Notes: a model not told the origin generated them from the letters alone. Shown: positions 21,916 to 34,870, numbered from the stretch's first letter. The stretch is DNA of 64,000 nt from Stenopsyche tienmushanensis (GCA_008973525.1 WACJ01000120.1:806001-870000), one strand, 5' to 3'. Numbers and translations are program-made.

Positions 21916-24589
21916 TCTTGGAAAATCGTTGGAAGCATATGCATCATACGACATTGCAGCAAATTGGATTTTCATTACATATAGTTAGTAATCAAATTGA
22001 ATTAGACTACGGCCAATTATAGGTTTTCCCATATAGAATTACTATAACATATTTTAGTTACAATATATCATATATTCAGTTTAATAGGTCATTTAATATT
22101 TAATCAGCTTTCACTCAGCACATCGTAAAGGCTTGTGGCTCTGCTTGTAGTTAGTAGACACTAGTTGAACCGCGATAACTCATAGATTTTTTTTGATCTG
22201 CTAGGTATGTTGAAATCAATTTTACAGTTTATGATATTTGAACTCTTACAATACGATTTGCATACGTTTGATATTTATGATTCCAAATTTGAAATGCTTA
22301 TTCCAATTTACTTAAACACACAATAATTTTTTTTAAGGCCATCGGTCGTTTTAAAAAGCTTGAATTATGCACTATGAAACCCTGTAGGTTCAATTTTTTT
22401 TTTTTAAACAATATATATCAAGGTGGAACAAATCAGTTTGAAGCGCATTAGCGTCTTCTGTTGAGGTGACTTTAGCAAATATTGGCGAAATTTTAAACAT
22501 ATTTTTGCACAAATGTTAGTCAGCTATCACACTTTCAATTTTTGATAAAGCCTAAATAGTGCTTTTCGTATGGAAAGCCATCTCACGTCAGTATCTAATA
22601 ATGGGTGTTATGATCACTACTCCTTTACATAGCAAAAATTTTAAACAATCTGCATTGAAGCGGTCGCGATTTTATATGGTTTTTCATTTTTACTGCCTTT
22701 TTTAAATTGTAGAATTTCCTTTAGGATCCTATGACTATATCAGAATTTAATTATGTGCAACAAGTTTTAAGTATTTACTAATAAGATTCCTCACTGGGAA
22801 AAGCCTTTGAATTTGATTAAATGTTATTCATGCTGTTTCTCATTTGGCATCCATAGAATTGTGCTAGAGTTTCAGCTATATTTTTTATAATTGCAAGTGA
22901 TTTATGATCGAAGAGCACTTCACCTTTGTAGCTTAATTTTCTCACATACTTTCACGTTTAGCTTATTTGAAAATCAATCAACTAACAATGTCACCCCAAG
23001 TATTTTTTCATGACTCCATTTGCGATTGCAGTCGACGGTTTTATGACTTTAAGCGAGGCATATTTTTATGACTTTCACATTGTTAAGCAACACTCAATAT
23101 ATTGAAACATTGTGGTTTGGTTTCTAACATGTCGTTTATTGATAGTCTTGGCTAAATCTCATTTCAATGGAGTTTCATCGATATATCCATTGTTCATTTT
23201 AAGTTCGGCCCTTTTATTTTTGAGGTGGTTTCTAACAATCCCTTTTATAGGACAAATATATATATATTTATTTAAACATATTGTTACCAGTCACACTTCC
23301 TATAAATTTAAACCCTTGATTTAGTTACTAGTCCGACCGCTTTATTTTGGATCAGTTTTTGCAGCCCTTATAGATAATATTATTTTTTTTAGTTATGACA
23401 AATATTAGCATAATATATTAATTACGGACCCATATTATAAAATTTTGAACCCAAATCTATAACATGGAAAAATATCACCGTACCAACAAATTTGTAAGAT
23501 CAGAATTATTAATATTCCGATTAAAAGTCTCGAAGCAGATTTGATCTAATTTCGTTCAACTGAAAAGTTAATACTAATACTTCTTACGTTAATACTAATC
23601 TCCAAATAATTGCATCCTAATATAATCATACGTAAAAGGCAATCCTGAAGAAATAAATTAGTTAAAATAAAAGGGTCTTCAGCCATTTAAATGTTGCTCA
23701 AAAATGGATCCACCAACAATAGGTTTTGTAAAAATCAATTAGATCATTTTTCCACGTATATTACATTATTTTACGTATAAAAATATCTTCGAATTTATCG
23801 AATGATGTATTATATGAATGTATTTTACTTTTCTTTACTTTATTGCTTTTGGAATACATCTATTTAAAAAAGGAAGTTTGTTGATAATTCAATTTATTAA
23901 GATGAAAGATTATTAAGAATTGATGTAAATGCGATATATTAAGATTGAACTATCCCTCCTATTTTGACACCGCCTACCTTAATCTCTAATTTCCCCTTTT
24001 AAAATTCTACAATTTATATGTTATGTAAGATGTTTTACAGTATTTATTGCATAATGTATAAATCGATCCATGAATTAAAACAAGCAAAAAAAATATCAAT
24101 AGAAGGCAATGTAAAGATTGTGTCAATACCCAACTGTATCCAACCTGCATACTCAATAAATGCCCCATGAAGCAAAACGAGTGTAATTATGAAACGTTTT
24201 ATCAAAAAGTCCTCGAATACAAACCATTGAAATGATGAGCTCCATTCAGACCATTCAGCGATGAGAAAGTGGTACATATTGTTAATCTGTACAGATGTAC
24301 GACCGGTTATAATTCATACGAAAGGTACATGTTTATCTCTTTTGGTTTTTAAGCAGCTTTCCATGGCGAGTATATTTCACTTTTAAGCTGGAATGCAATA
24401 AAATAAATTTAAAAATGTACTCCAAACTACCAAAAAAATGCATTCAAAACTGACGATTTGGTGATGATGAGATGATGCATTATATAATACAAAATCGGTA
24501 CCTCCAGAAGCTTGACATCATGACATTATATGACTCCTATATAATTAAAATTTGCTCCTCGTCTAGTTAAATCCCAGATATTTGAGTCC
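21916..24589. other. Intergenic with minor repeats
   Basis: No supported gene. A consensus donor CTAG|GTATGT at 22204 follows a stretch with stops in all frames, possibly a non-coding first exon, with no partner found. A minus frame of 77 codons at 24044-24277 (FVFEDFLIKRFIITLVLLHG) is hydrophobic but has no splice support or recognisable family. Confidence 0.4.
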
Positions 24590-25300
24590 ATCTGCTAAAT
24601 CACTGAACTTTAATGATATTTTTAACCCTTTGGCCGCTACGGTATGCTAAGCAAAATGCACTACAAATTAAGCACTATTCGAGAAATTTCTCGGATTTGA
24701 ACATTTTGAAGTTATCAATGAGCCAATAGTTATTTTCACAATCGACGATATATCGTATCTTAGTTCTAGTATTATACTAATCCTTAAATACTAGAGCCAA
24801 GAAGAAACTAAGAGTATCGTATTTTATTAATATGTAACAAAACAAAATGTTCCGATATTAAATATAGTTTTCTATCTATCTCAAATACTAATATTTGCCA
24901 TTTTGACGCACATGATATGTTTTGGATGTATTACCATAACTACTTTATGAAACAGCCATCGTAAAAAGTATTTAATTGCTTTTAAGCTTTTTGAAATAAA
25001 GCTTCTATAGGTGTGGTGAAGCAAATCATCCTGAACGTCACGAAAAGTGAAACTCCAATAAGTAGTTGGTCGGAATGAGAGGAAGAATCGTTTGTAGTGT
25101 GTCCATGTCCGTCGCATGTATCATAGGTACTCTACGCGCATGCGCCTCTACTGTATTTATACATAGCATAAAGCAACCACTAGACCCTAATCTTGTCTAT
25201 TTTATTATATATTACACAAACACAGCTTAAAAATTTAGCTATAACTTTGCGTTAACAAATGGAAAGAAAGCGCTGCATAAAAAAAAATACTTCTACCGAG
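24590..25300. repeat. Dispersed repeat family R4 (composite)
   Basis: Block A at 24622-24770 (aaccctttggccgctac ... cacaatcgacgatatatcgta) recurs in direct orientation at 45628-45870. Block B at 25130-25280 (gcgcctctactgt ... tattacacaaacacagc) recurs reversed at 40060-40180, and in decayed form near 36590 and 48600. These blocks explain the minus frame at 24881-25117. Confidence 0.6.
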
Positions 25301-27579
25301 CGAGGCTCTCACTTACTCTTGTTAATAATAAAAATGATTTTGGAAGAGTTAGTTACAATTTCGCTGTTTATATTAGGAAAATCAAAAAAAAAGTCGAAAA
25401 CGGTACAGGAAATATTTATATTTTAATAAAAATTCGCAATGAAAATTAGATACTGTATAATGAAACAATGAAAGATGTCCTTTTCTATGAGACATCTCTG
25501 GAGTATTTAATTTTGAATTACTCGTAGCTAATTAAGCAATTACACAAGTAGCATACTGTAAATAATTAGCAGAAATTAAACAAGCCCTCATAAAAACGAT
25601 TCGTTTCAGTCGATAGCAAAAAGATAACGCTGGCCTCGTGGCCTCATTCATTGCAAAATTGGTCGAAAAAAACAATGCAGCTTGGTTTAGATCTTTTATC
25701 TTTATTCACCAGATGTCGCACTATTTGCTTGGCTTTTAAAGTAATGAGAGTCCAAAAGTCATCCGAACCGATAAGAATAATGCTACAAATTATAGGCAAC
25801 AAGGAAGTCATAGTTCAACTAGGAAGTGATAACACGAGGATCAATCCAACAAAAGGTGATAAACCATCCATAAGGCTTGAAATTAGATTCGCCTTCCAGA
25901 CTCGATGGGAGGGTTATTCTACTTGCAAAAACTTGACATTCAATAAAAATGTGCATGTATGCTTCAACCGTTGCCGCAAGCAAATAGTTTATGTATCGAG
26001 CAAGTCATAAAATGATCCCATTGTTCCCGTTCATGGCACGGACACCATTTAAATCATTCATAATTTTACTATCGAAACAAAACAGAAAAGAGCCAAAAAC
26101 TTGACTTGGCGGCAATAGAGTTGGACGCATGCTAAAATGTTTCCCATAAGCGTTTTAGAATTTATTTTAAGTTTTATGAGTTTAAGCATGTGGCATAAAC
26201 TCATGAGATGTTTAAGACATTCATAATTTAGTATGCAGTACTGTAATGCAATTTAACGACGATATTTTCGCGTAATCCAGCGTCTGATGCAAGTCTTTTT
26301 TGCAGCTGAAGATTATCATCGAGGCTTCCATCCCGTCTTGTCCTAAGCAATTGTTCATCCACGATATTCCATTTTACATCAAAGTTGATTAACAATTGAC
26401 AGAAATTATTTCGAAAATAACAATATGACAGATTTTCATTTGGACCTTTGAAAACTTGAAATTGAACTTGTAAAAAAGAACTATTAATGCACTATTAATG
26501 CATCCAATCGTGTCGAAAGTCATAAAATCATCGAAATAATCACGAATGATCATCCGCAAACGACTAAAAACGCTTGCAAATTTTAATCTACATTATCAAA
26601 AATCTTCATAACAATCAAGATGGAAATAAATACATAAATTACGGAACAAATCAATTTTAAAAGAGCCATATTACTACACTAACCAGCAACTTTATTACCA
26701 GCTATTACATTTTAATAAAAACCTCAAGCGTTTGCCGCCTCTAGTAAGTGCAAATCATAAAGATAAATATATAGCACCATCAACCATAAGAAGTAATGAG
26801 GTCGCTCAGCAGCACATTTCATCTTCTGTCATCACTGTTCTAGTAATTTCGGAAATATTTTTAGGAACACCGTCGCCGACTGCAATTTTAATGCATCCGG
26901 ATCTAATTATGAACAGACATACCTATGATGTTGATTTCATTTTATTCTTACTTGCTTCTGTTGTTGAGATGTCGCATCGCCATGGATGAAGAATTTTTAC
27001 ATGGTGATTTCGTATTGCCTTCCATATCTCAAATGATGTTATAATTGCGTATAATTGGCATTATATAACCATATTAATTGCTATATTCAATTTAATCAAT
27101 CATCTGCCACCTTAAGAAAATAATACAGATTATAATCAGAGCAGAATTTTAGGAGGATCGGAAATATTAGGAGTACCTTTTTCGATCAAACATCATTTTT
27201 TTACAAAAATGGCATCGAAAAACTACCTAAACTAAAGGTTATAGAAAACAATGGAAACTATTTTTTTGATTAGATTTAGGTTATATTTTCTAAAATGAAT
27301 ATTTTCCTCCGAATATTAATATTTCTGATCGATCGTCTCATTCCAGGTTTACCCTGATTTCCTGGATTTGAAAAAATAAATGCTGAAGCGATTAATAGTC
27401 ATGCAGGGACGCACATGAGTGAGTGATTGAATTTGTAACAATAATTAAATTACCATTTACTTATAATGATAATTTCATTTATAATTTATATATAATGATA
27501 ATTTCACTACTCACTCATATTATTTCACACATATTTGGAAAGGTAAATTAAGATAGTTGTTTCCATGTGACATTTTATC
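25301..27579. other. Intergenic with two unsupported ORFs
   Basis: A 119-codon frame at 25651-26010 (includes GSDNTRINPTKGDKPSIRLE) lies in a GC-richer patch (25620-26140). An 85-codon frame at 26732-26989 lies in another. Neither has a recognisable domain, a copy elsewhere in the window, or flanking splice sites good enough to call an exon. They could be old retrotransposon pieces. Short tandem-like repeats of tataatgataatttca occur near 27462-27510. Confidence 0.35.
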
Positions 27580-27975
27580 TTGCGCAGAAAACAACAACTT
27601 TATCAAACTTTCCATAGTATTGTAAACAAGTTCGATTCCTATCGATATCGAAATATTTTCCATCCAAACTGATTTCGCCTTATGCATATAAATACATATT
27701 TAATTTTCCTTCTTATCATAAGTAAAAGCGAGACATTTTCGAATTGAACTTGGATCTTTCTTTGTAATAATTTAGTATATAAATGATATACAAATCATAA
27801 ATCATGAGAGTTTAACTTGGAGTGTTAAGGCAGATAGCTAGCGACTAACCGTCCTAGTAAGAGGCATACTCTGTATCAGTCCAATCATTCTTATTTTGGT
27901 ACATTGTGACATAGTGTGATATATATATAAATAATTAAATTTGTAATTTATTTACGAAACCACCACACGCTACCA
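27580..27975 (+). mobile_element. 5' LTR of a gypsy-type element
   Basis: Matches 33494-33882 along its length, for example taaaagcgagacatt, gatatacaaatcataaatcatga and cagatagctagcgactaac. It ends a few bases before the primer-binding site at 27977. Boundaries are approximate because the terminal bases have diverged. Confidence 0.8.
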
Positions 27976-27976
27976 T

Positions 27977-27994
27977 TGGCGCAGTCGTTAGGAT
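27977..27994 (+). other. Primer-binding site of the LTR element
   Basis: TGGCGCAGTCGTTAGGAT directly follows the LTR. It has the form of the tRNA-Ser-type binding site used by 17.6/297-like gypsy elements to start minus-strand DNA synthesis. Assignment to a tRNA is from memory of the family. Confidence 0.7.
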
Positions 27995-28232
27995 TCTTCA
28001 AGGATAACCAAAAGGATCGTTCAAGAAGGAATCGGCAGTCCATGCATTCTGAGTATGATCATGATCATGATCATGATCCACGTGTTATCTCATCATCACC
28101 TCATAAGGATTCAGCAGCATGCACACCTTGAAGGAAGGGAGTCTAGCAGTACCTGCCCAACCAAAGGCAATCTTGCAAAATCTACTTTGTTATACATGTA
28201 AGTGAGAAATATACACTCGTTACAAATCAATC

Positions 28233-28900
28233 ATCATGTCAATCAAGGAAGAAAACTATCCGACCATTTACATCAACAACGCGATTCGTCGGCAACAAAA
28301 GCAACGTTCACGAATTTATTGCCAACTGCGATAAAGCTATATATATATATATATATATAAATCTAATTAAGCCTAATTTTAAGTAACTTTTAATAATTTT
28401 ACTTGAAAATAAAATTACTGATAATACCAGTGCAATGATTAGAAATGGAAACTTTGAGAACTGGGAGTCAATGTGAAATTATTTGCTCGATATTTACGAC
28501 AAAAGCGTAGCGAAATTCGCGAGCCAAGTAGAAAATTGTTACATTAAATCTATGAATTGTCTTAAATCCGATTTAACGCAAGAATCTCTTATAGTCAGTC
28601 TGATCTCTAATAGTGTATTCATTTCCGGACTTGCAGGAAATATTTCTCTCATCGTAAGATCACAAAAAGCAGGCTTATCTTTAGAATCCGCAATTAGCAT
28701 CGCGCTTCAAGAAGATCATAAACAGAAATCCCGCGATGAAATTAACTTAAATTAAAATCAACCTGACTCTATATTTTACACAATATACAACAAATCAAAT
28801 CACATATTTGACAAATGTAGATTTAAAAATAATAATAAATTTTGTCCCAATTGCGAAAAATCGGATCACGATGAAGTTGATTCTAAAATTAAAAATAATT
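28233..28900 (+). pseudogene. gypsy gag remnant
   Basis: Structural gene of the LTR element, broken by frameshifts and a (TA)n insertion at 28335-28358. Order: MSIKEENYPTIYINN from 28233, a shifted piece NKSNVHEFIANCDKA near 28290, a 90-codon frame at 28483-28755 with FISGLAGNISLIVRSQKAG and the helical SLESAISIALQEDHK typical of the gag capsid end, then a Cys/His-rich stretch (CRFKNNNKFCPNCEKSDHDE) near 28825-28875 resembling a zinc knuckle. No plus-strand pol follows. Dead gene. Confidence 0.75.
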
Positions 28901-30149
28901 GCAATTATTGTTATATATCGTATATTTCTTCACTGGTAACTTATTCAAATGAAATCCTGTAAAATCTTAGATATAGTTTATTAATGGCCTTATACAAAAT
29001 GCACAATTTGGACACTGACCCGAAGTCATTTCGCTATCTTAGTGATAATGTAATTAGACACTGATCAATACATATTGATATTATTGTATCTGTCTATACA
29101 AAGAATAAATATTATAGTTCAACGGAAAATAACTAGCACGCGATGAGTGCTCATAGATAGGCAACCATTAATTAACTAATAACGGGAATAGATTGATATA
29201 ACATTTTATGTAGAAGATATTCAATGGTTGGCGATCTATGTTGTTTCAATAAATTAGTCTTCAGAGTTTTAGGAGAATTATTAATATTGATAATTAAGAA
29301 TTATTTGCATATCGGCGTCAAAGACATGATTGTCACGATGACTTTTTACACTGTGTAAAAATTGATTCCTTAATTAAAATATACAGAAGTAAAACTTAAT
29401 ACAATAAAAAGCTTTCTATTCGAATTTTTTTAAAATTATTAATTAATTTAATTAAAAATCGTATAAAATTAAAAATATATATATATGTAGGCTTTTTAAC
29501 TAAAATTTTATATTTTTCACCATCTTGACAACTTTTACGACAAAAAAGTAATTTATTTATGCGAAGATCTTAAAAATTTAGGTATAACAATCAAAAATCT
29601 AAACCAGATCGACCAATAACATTTTTAAGTCATAATTTTTTTTGTTTTTGAAAATGCAGTTTCGTGAAAAGTTTCAATACGACAAAACTATCAATTTAAG
29701 TGAATTGCAGATCAATCAGCGATTCTAGGCGCATATAATAGACCTTCAGCTTCTCCAAAAAACTGATTATTCTGGAATAGCTGCTGTTTTCAGGCTGTTA
29801 AAGCTATTTTTATCGCAGACAGACTCTTTCGTTTCTGCTTCGCTACTCGTGCCTCATCGATGTTTTCGACAGACTATGCAATAAGCATTCATCATGAAGC
29901 TGTAGCCTTCATTAAATACCTCACCCAAGCATCTTTGAAATAATTCGTCCCTGAATAAATTTTCATAAATTATTGTAATAGGAGATGCTGTTTTATCATG
30001 TCGCCAAGAAATGAAGTACAATCTTTAAAAAGCGATAATCAGACAGATCCCATGATTTGGATCTTTTTTCGTTGAAAATAAGTAGCTATAACTTATTTTT
30101 TCATATTTTCAAAACTATTTATGTTTTTTCGATTACTCAAACCATAATA
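28901..30149. other. Interior of the LTR nest, unassigned
   Basis: AT-rich sequence between the plus-strand gag and the minus-strand env-like region. No gene seen. It may contain the 3' LTR of the minus-strand element, but no match to another LTR in the window was found. Confidence 0.4.
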
Positions 30150-30747
30150 TATTATGAGTTTTTTTGCAATTTTATCCACTAACTTGCCTTTTCCCGAAAG
30201 TTTTTTTTTCTTTTCTTACGTTTCGGAGTCTTTTCTACGTGGCCGATACACGATTTCGTTCGTAGTTGAGATGTTTCTGCAGTTTCAGCTACATCATGTA
30301 ACAATATTGATTAATTCGAAGCGGTATTATTTAGAACAACATGATTTCAAAATATTCGTATTAGTCGGACAATCTCTTAATTTGGATTTTCTACATTTAC
30401 AAAGTGAATAAATTTTACATACAAATAGAACTATAGTTGGCATATAAATAATTGATAACGTTCTATATACATTTTCAGATATTTCGGAATTGTTAAGTTT
30501 GCCTTTTAATTGATTAAGTTTATGTGAAATAACATTAAAATGGTGAGAAATGAGTTAATATTTTTCTGTTCCGCTTACTATCTTCCAATCGAGAATATGT
30601 TTTTTTTAAATGACCATTTATTAATTCGATGTTGTCGTTAAAGGTGTTTTCATTGTCTTGTAACCGACCAATAGTTTGATTAAAGTTCGATATTGTCGTA
30701 GATACTATTTGGGTTTGTTCTTTTAGTAAATCGGTCTTTTTTTTCAT
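30150..30747 (-). pseudogene. env-like fragment of an insect gypsy element
   Basis: Minus-strand frame of 70 codons (30535-30747), with heptad-like hydrophobic spacing and the motif NNEN/DNENTFNDNIELIN, followed by short broken frames down to about 30150. Its place just after the integrase on the same strand, and its style (helical, Asn/Thr/Lys-rich, FNQTI step), fit the envelope-like third ORF of insect errantiviruses. It is interrupted and non-functional. Identification rests mainly on order and composition. Confidence 0.45.
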
Positions 30748-30979
30748 TATTATTGGTTATTTGGTTTTGGAGTCTAAAATGCCAAAAAGATTCTTAGCGA
30801 TGGTTCCTATTCCATTGATAAGACTCTTCAAGAAATTTTACTCTATTAATCCGTTCCTCGATCCATTGTATTGTATTTAAACAGTCAAGATTATCCGTAT
30901 GATTATTTATAGTGTGGCATAAGTGAATGGTTTTAATGTAAGCATTTTCTGTACTTTAATGTACTATTACTTTTTTCTA

Positions 30980-31235
30980 AAGCACCGTTGGATTGAGGGT
31001 AATAAGCGCTCGTTTGGATTTGTTTGATTTTAAAGAATTTTGCTACTTCTTTCAACAAGTTAGATATAAAATCTTTATCTTGATCAGTTATAATGCTTTT
31101 GGGAATACAGTATTGACAAAAAAATTGCTTGTTAATTCCTTCGCAATAGTGTATGCTTCATGATTAGGTATAGGATAAGCCTGTGTGAACTTAGTTAAAT
31201 CATCCTGTAAAGTACGAATGTATTTATTCCCGTTT
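30980..31235 (-). pseudogene. Gypsy integrase fragment (element C)
   Basis: Minus-strand pieces with the integrase core signature: DDLTKFTQAYPIPNHEAY near 31205-31150, TDQDKDF near 31085 and YYPQSNGAL near 31005-30980, in the order known for Ty3/gypsy pol. Stops and shifts separate them. The catalytic Asp contexts are recognisable, but the gene is dead. Confidence 0.75.
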
Positions 31236-32035
31236 TCGGATACGGTGGTGGTACTATATCAAGAGCTATTTTTTAAAAAGCTTTTTCACACACGGAAGCA
31301 TAAACAATAGACATCCAAATACGACGTAATAGTTGGACTTAATATGCCCTGCCCTATTTTATACTACGCCGCAGTAACTATTTTTTTTGCTTTAACCAAA
31401 CTTGCTCCAAATTTTGGACTAAAAAGTTTTTTTTATTTTTTCGGAAATGAGCAATTGGAATTCTGGGAATTTTTGCTGGTTTTCTCAAAATTGAACAGTT
31501 TGGAATTGGAATTAATGCTAGCCATTCATCCGAGTCGAATATGGTACTTCAAATAATAGCATTTGATTTAGAATGATATGTACTCCTACTATATCAAAAG
31601 CTTTTTCACTAGATGAAATTATCTTCATAGGCTGTTTTATTATTTTAAAAAGACTCACATTCTTTTACATAAATTAAAATATGCTTTTGCATATTTTTCT
31701 ATCTGAATTTATTTTAAATTCTTTGTAACATTTTATGGAATCAAACATGATGTTCATGTAATATTCGTGGGATTTGGTCATGACATGATTCAATAATTTT
31801 GTTAGAATGTATTATTATTTTTGAGAAGTGTTACGATCTTCTCGTCGAAATGTGATCCTAAACGTTGCAATAATGTTTGTTACGAGTGACTGACTTTAGT
31901 TTTATTGAGAGTATGTTGTAGAGAGTTAATTAGGAAGGTTCCTTCTGTTAATTAGATTCAGGTTTACACAGTTCACTTTTATTGATAAAGTTTAGGATTA
32001 TACAGTTCAATTGACACAGTAAAGTTTAAATCTGA
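31236..32035. other. Decayed pol interior
   Basis: Lies between the RT and integrase remnants of the minus-strand element, so should correspond to RNase H and the integrase zinc region. No motif is preserved well enough to name. The plus frame at 31344-31556 is a shadow. Confidence 0.4.
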
Positions 32036-32215
32036 CTCAAGTCAGATTTGATACCTTCTTCGGAAATGACATGGGAGAGATAAACTGCCTCGTGATGCAT
32101 AAAATTGCATTTTTAGGTTGCAATTTTAAACTGTGTTAGGGCAATCGCTTGAAGATCTCGCGAAATTTGTTTTTGTGTGACTTTATGGTGTCCGCGTAGA
32201 CAACAATATCGTGGG
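32036..32215 (-). pseudogene. Gypsy reverse transcriptase fragment
   Basis: Minus strand reads HDIVVYADTIKSHKNKF, which corresponds to the YxDD-box region with one catalytic Asp replaced by His. It is then shifted to KCNFMHHEAVYLSHVISEEG, the conserved end of the RT palm/thumb in gypsy elements. It belongs with the gag piece to its right and the integrase to its left. Confidence 0.75.
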
Positions 32216-32324
32216 TCCTTTATAGTTTAAGGGCTTAATAGTTTTGAAATCGTAGAATAAAGAATTTTTTGATGTTAGAAAGGATATCAGCATTTTTCGG
32301 ACTGATCTTGAATTCTTTCGTTTT

Positions 32325-32723
32325 CAACATTCTTGTATTACGTGACCAGGATTTTTGCAGTAGTTACAGAATTTTGAACTATTCGTGGTGTAAACTTCTT
32401 TTTAATATGAGGCGTGCGGATTAGGTACTGGTTTGGAGAGAATTTTAAATTGTTAAATGGAATGGCTTTAGTCAATTCTTCAATCATGGGAAGAAATTAT
32501 TGAAGGGTGCAATAGATTATTTTTTTGAGTAAAGAATGGTGTTTATTAATGAGGAGTGCTCGTTTTGGAGCTCTGTGGTTACTAAGATTAAAAACAGTAA
32601 ATGTTCCTCGATCGCCTGTTTGATGTTAAAATCATATAATTTATGTTCAAAGTTATTTAGGTGAGTATTCAAAAAGTTATTTTTATAGAAGTTTTCGTTA
32701 GATATTTTTTCATTATTTGCCAT
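32325..32723 (-). pseudogene. gag and zinc knuckle of the minus-strand gypsy element
   Basis: A 68-codon frame at 32517-32723 (MANNEKISNENFYKNNFL) may be the gag start. Further along the same strand, FCNYCKNPGHVIQEC at about 32330-32378 is a clear C-X2-C-X4-H-X4-C zinc knuckle, the nucleic-acid-binding motif of gag. Between knuckle and RT there is no room for a full protease, so the element is deleted. Confidence 0.7.
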
Positions 32724-32829
32724 GTTTGTGATGGCATTGTTAAAATTTGTTATAGTACTTTTAACAACAATTATTAGTCATCACTTTCGTCAAAGCTTTC
32801 GAATATGATATAAAAATTCAATAGTCAAG

Positions 32830-33230
32830 TCAAGTCACAAATTCATGATTTGGCAATGCATAACCTTGCGAAAATTTTGTTATGTCATCCTGAAGAATTA
32901 ATTTATATTTATTTCCTTTTAACGTTAAAGTAAGTGGACCAACAATATCTAGATATATTTCTTGAAAGTGTTTTAATGCGGTATCAGGAATGAACAGCGA
33001 ACTTTTTGCCTTTAATCCAATTAGTTTATTTTTCTGACAAGAGTCGCAATTTTTTTAAAGTTGTAAATGTAATTTTTTAAAGGCGCTTTGGGTGATTTTA
33101 TATAAATATGCATTGTCGAATTTTTTGTAAATTCTTAAGGTTTAATTCATCGATAATATTTTCTTTAACTATTAATTGAAATATTTTAAGATGTCTATTG
33201 AATGAAATATGTAATATATCAGGTTGTAGC
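32830..33230 (-). pseudogene. Second gypsy integrase fragment (element B)
   Basis: A separate integrase piece: CQKNKLIGLKAKSS, YLDIVGPLTLTLKGNKYKL and DDITKFSQGYALPNHE follow one another in one frame from about 33045 to 32830. It duplicates the same integrase region seen at 31150-31215 but is better preserved. It therefore belongs to another copy. It abuts the gag start of element C without an LTR between them. Confidence 0.75.
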
Positions 33231-33493
33231 TAAGTCACAAATTATATTACATTCAACATGTGTAAAAAGACTTTTGTAAATAACTTCATAGAATAATGTA
33301 CATTCGATGACTCTTAGACTGTAAACGAAAAATCTACAATCCGTAGAAGTATGTTATAATAGCATAGCTAAAAAAGAAATTATATAAAAGAAAAAGAAAA
33401 CCTATCATCACAATTTGCATTGTATAAAATAAATTTACATTCATACTATTAACATTGTATAAAAATTCTATTTTTTTACCTAAAATATAATTT

Positions 33494-33882
33494 TAGCTAA
33501 GGAAACAACTTAATCAAACTTTTCATTGTATTGTATACAAGTTCGACTCTTATCAATATCGAAGTATTAACCACCCAAACCAATTTCGCCTTATGGATAT
33601 AAACACATATTTAATATTCATTCTTATCAAAAGTAAAAGCGAGATATTGTAGAATTGAACTTGGATATTTTTTTGCAATAATTTTGTATATAAATGATAT
33701 ACAAATCATAAATCATGAAAGGTTAACATTGAGCATTACAGCAGACAGCTAGCGACTAACAGTTTTAATAAGGGACAAAATCTGTATCAGCCCACTCGTT
33801 CTTATTCTTGTACATTGTGATATATTCTAATAAAAATACATGATTAAATTCGTATTTTATTTACAAAACAACCACCTACATT
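33494..33882 (+). mobile_element. 3' LTR of the gypsy-type element
   Basis: Pairs with 27580-27975 (matching anchors taaaagcgagatatt, gatatacaaatcataaatcatga, cagacagctagcgactaac). The two LTRs are clearly diverged, so insertion is old. The interval between them, about 5.5 kb, contains pieces in both orientations and is therefore a nest. Confidence 0.8.
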
Positions 33883-33889
33883 ACACAAC

Positions 33890-34870
33890 AAAATGTTCTA
33901 ATTCTAAGAATTCCTAACAGTTAATTTCCGAAAAAAGTAGCCAAATGCTCTAATTCCCAGATCTAAGAATGTCCAAGATTTGGATTATATTATAGAAAAA
34001 GCCAGGAAAACAAAGTCCAAGAATTCCAAAATGCGACAACGGCTTCGTTTCAAGAAAATCTGCGAAATTTTCTCGATGAATGATATATTACGCTATGGTA
34101 TGAGTTTAAGGGGGAACAATTATATCTCCCGTTCTCCCCCTGCCGACGATTTTAGGGGAGGTCAGACACACTGTCTGCCATTTCCCAGGACGATGTACGT
34201 GGCCGTATAATTGTATATTTATGAAATGTCGAAACCGGTAGCTTTATCAGCGGACGCAAACCATATTATAAAATTAAACTGAAATTATAAATAAACTCTC
34301 AATCTATAATATCACTTCAAAATACCGGATCTTTCAATAGAGACGCTCAAAATGTGTTAGGTTATAGTGGCCATATGGTTAAAGCAACAACTGTAAAACT
34401 TATTGTGAATTTATGTATTGTATTTAATAGTATATGGAAAATTAGCATGAAAGTTTATAGCGTCGAACAAAGTGTGCAAATTATCAAATTTTATTTTTGA
34501 AATCAGTGCTCCGTTCGCCAAAAACACCATATTTAGTGACGAGACCAATTTTTGAATAAATGGATATGTATACTAAGGGTGGCGCTATGTGCTACACAGC
34601 GCATGCCACGACGGACATTCTGCACGAGCGATTTGAGAGCATGGTTATCTCGGGTGGCGACGACGTGAACTGGTCACCGAGATTATGCGATTAAACGCCT
34701 TTAGACTTCTTCCTTTTGCGGCTATCTTAAATCGCAGATTTATGCATACACACTGAAAACAATTGATGCCCTCAAAGGTAGCATAACGAACGACATTCAA
34801 TAAATTCAGCAAAATTTATGCGACAAAGTCATCTTAATTTCATAAAATATTATTTCAAATAAAAAAAATT
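33890..34870 (+). pseudogene. Mariner-like element with transposase remnant
   Basis: N-terminal SVEQSVQIIKFYF near 34458, a DNA-binding start typical of mariner-type proteins. Then GGAMCYTAHATTDILHERF near 34581, SPRLCD and TPLDFF (the second/third catalytic region) near 34670-34705, and CGYLKSQIYAYTLKTIDALK to about 34780, ending near 34850. Stops and frameshifts are frequent, and the central part is shortened. The 5' non-coding part (33980-34300) is shared with 52480-52740. The 3' end continues to ataaaatattatttcaaat near 34858. Confidence 0.8.

Noticed and set aside
24044..24277. Hydrophobic 77-codon minus ORF, considered as a membrane protein exon
   Set aside because: No splice signals; comparison from memory with small membrane protein families gave no match.
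25651..26010. 119-codon plus ORF
   Set aside because: Longest frame in that region, but no recognisable motif, and an alternative frame is equally protein-like over its first part; left as unassigned.
28055..28079. GATCAT tandem run considered as a regulatory array
   Set aside because: Only about four units; ordinary microsatellite in the leader of the LTR element.
31344..31556. Plus-strand ORF within the gypsy nest
   Set aside because: Opposite strand to the recognisable pol pieces; no motif.
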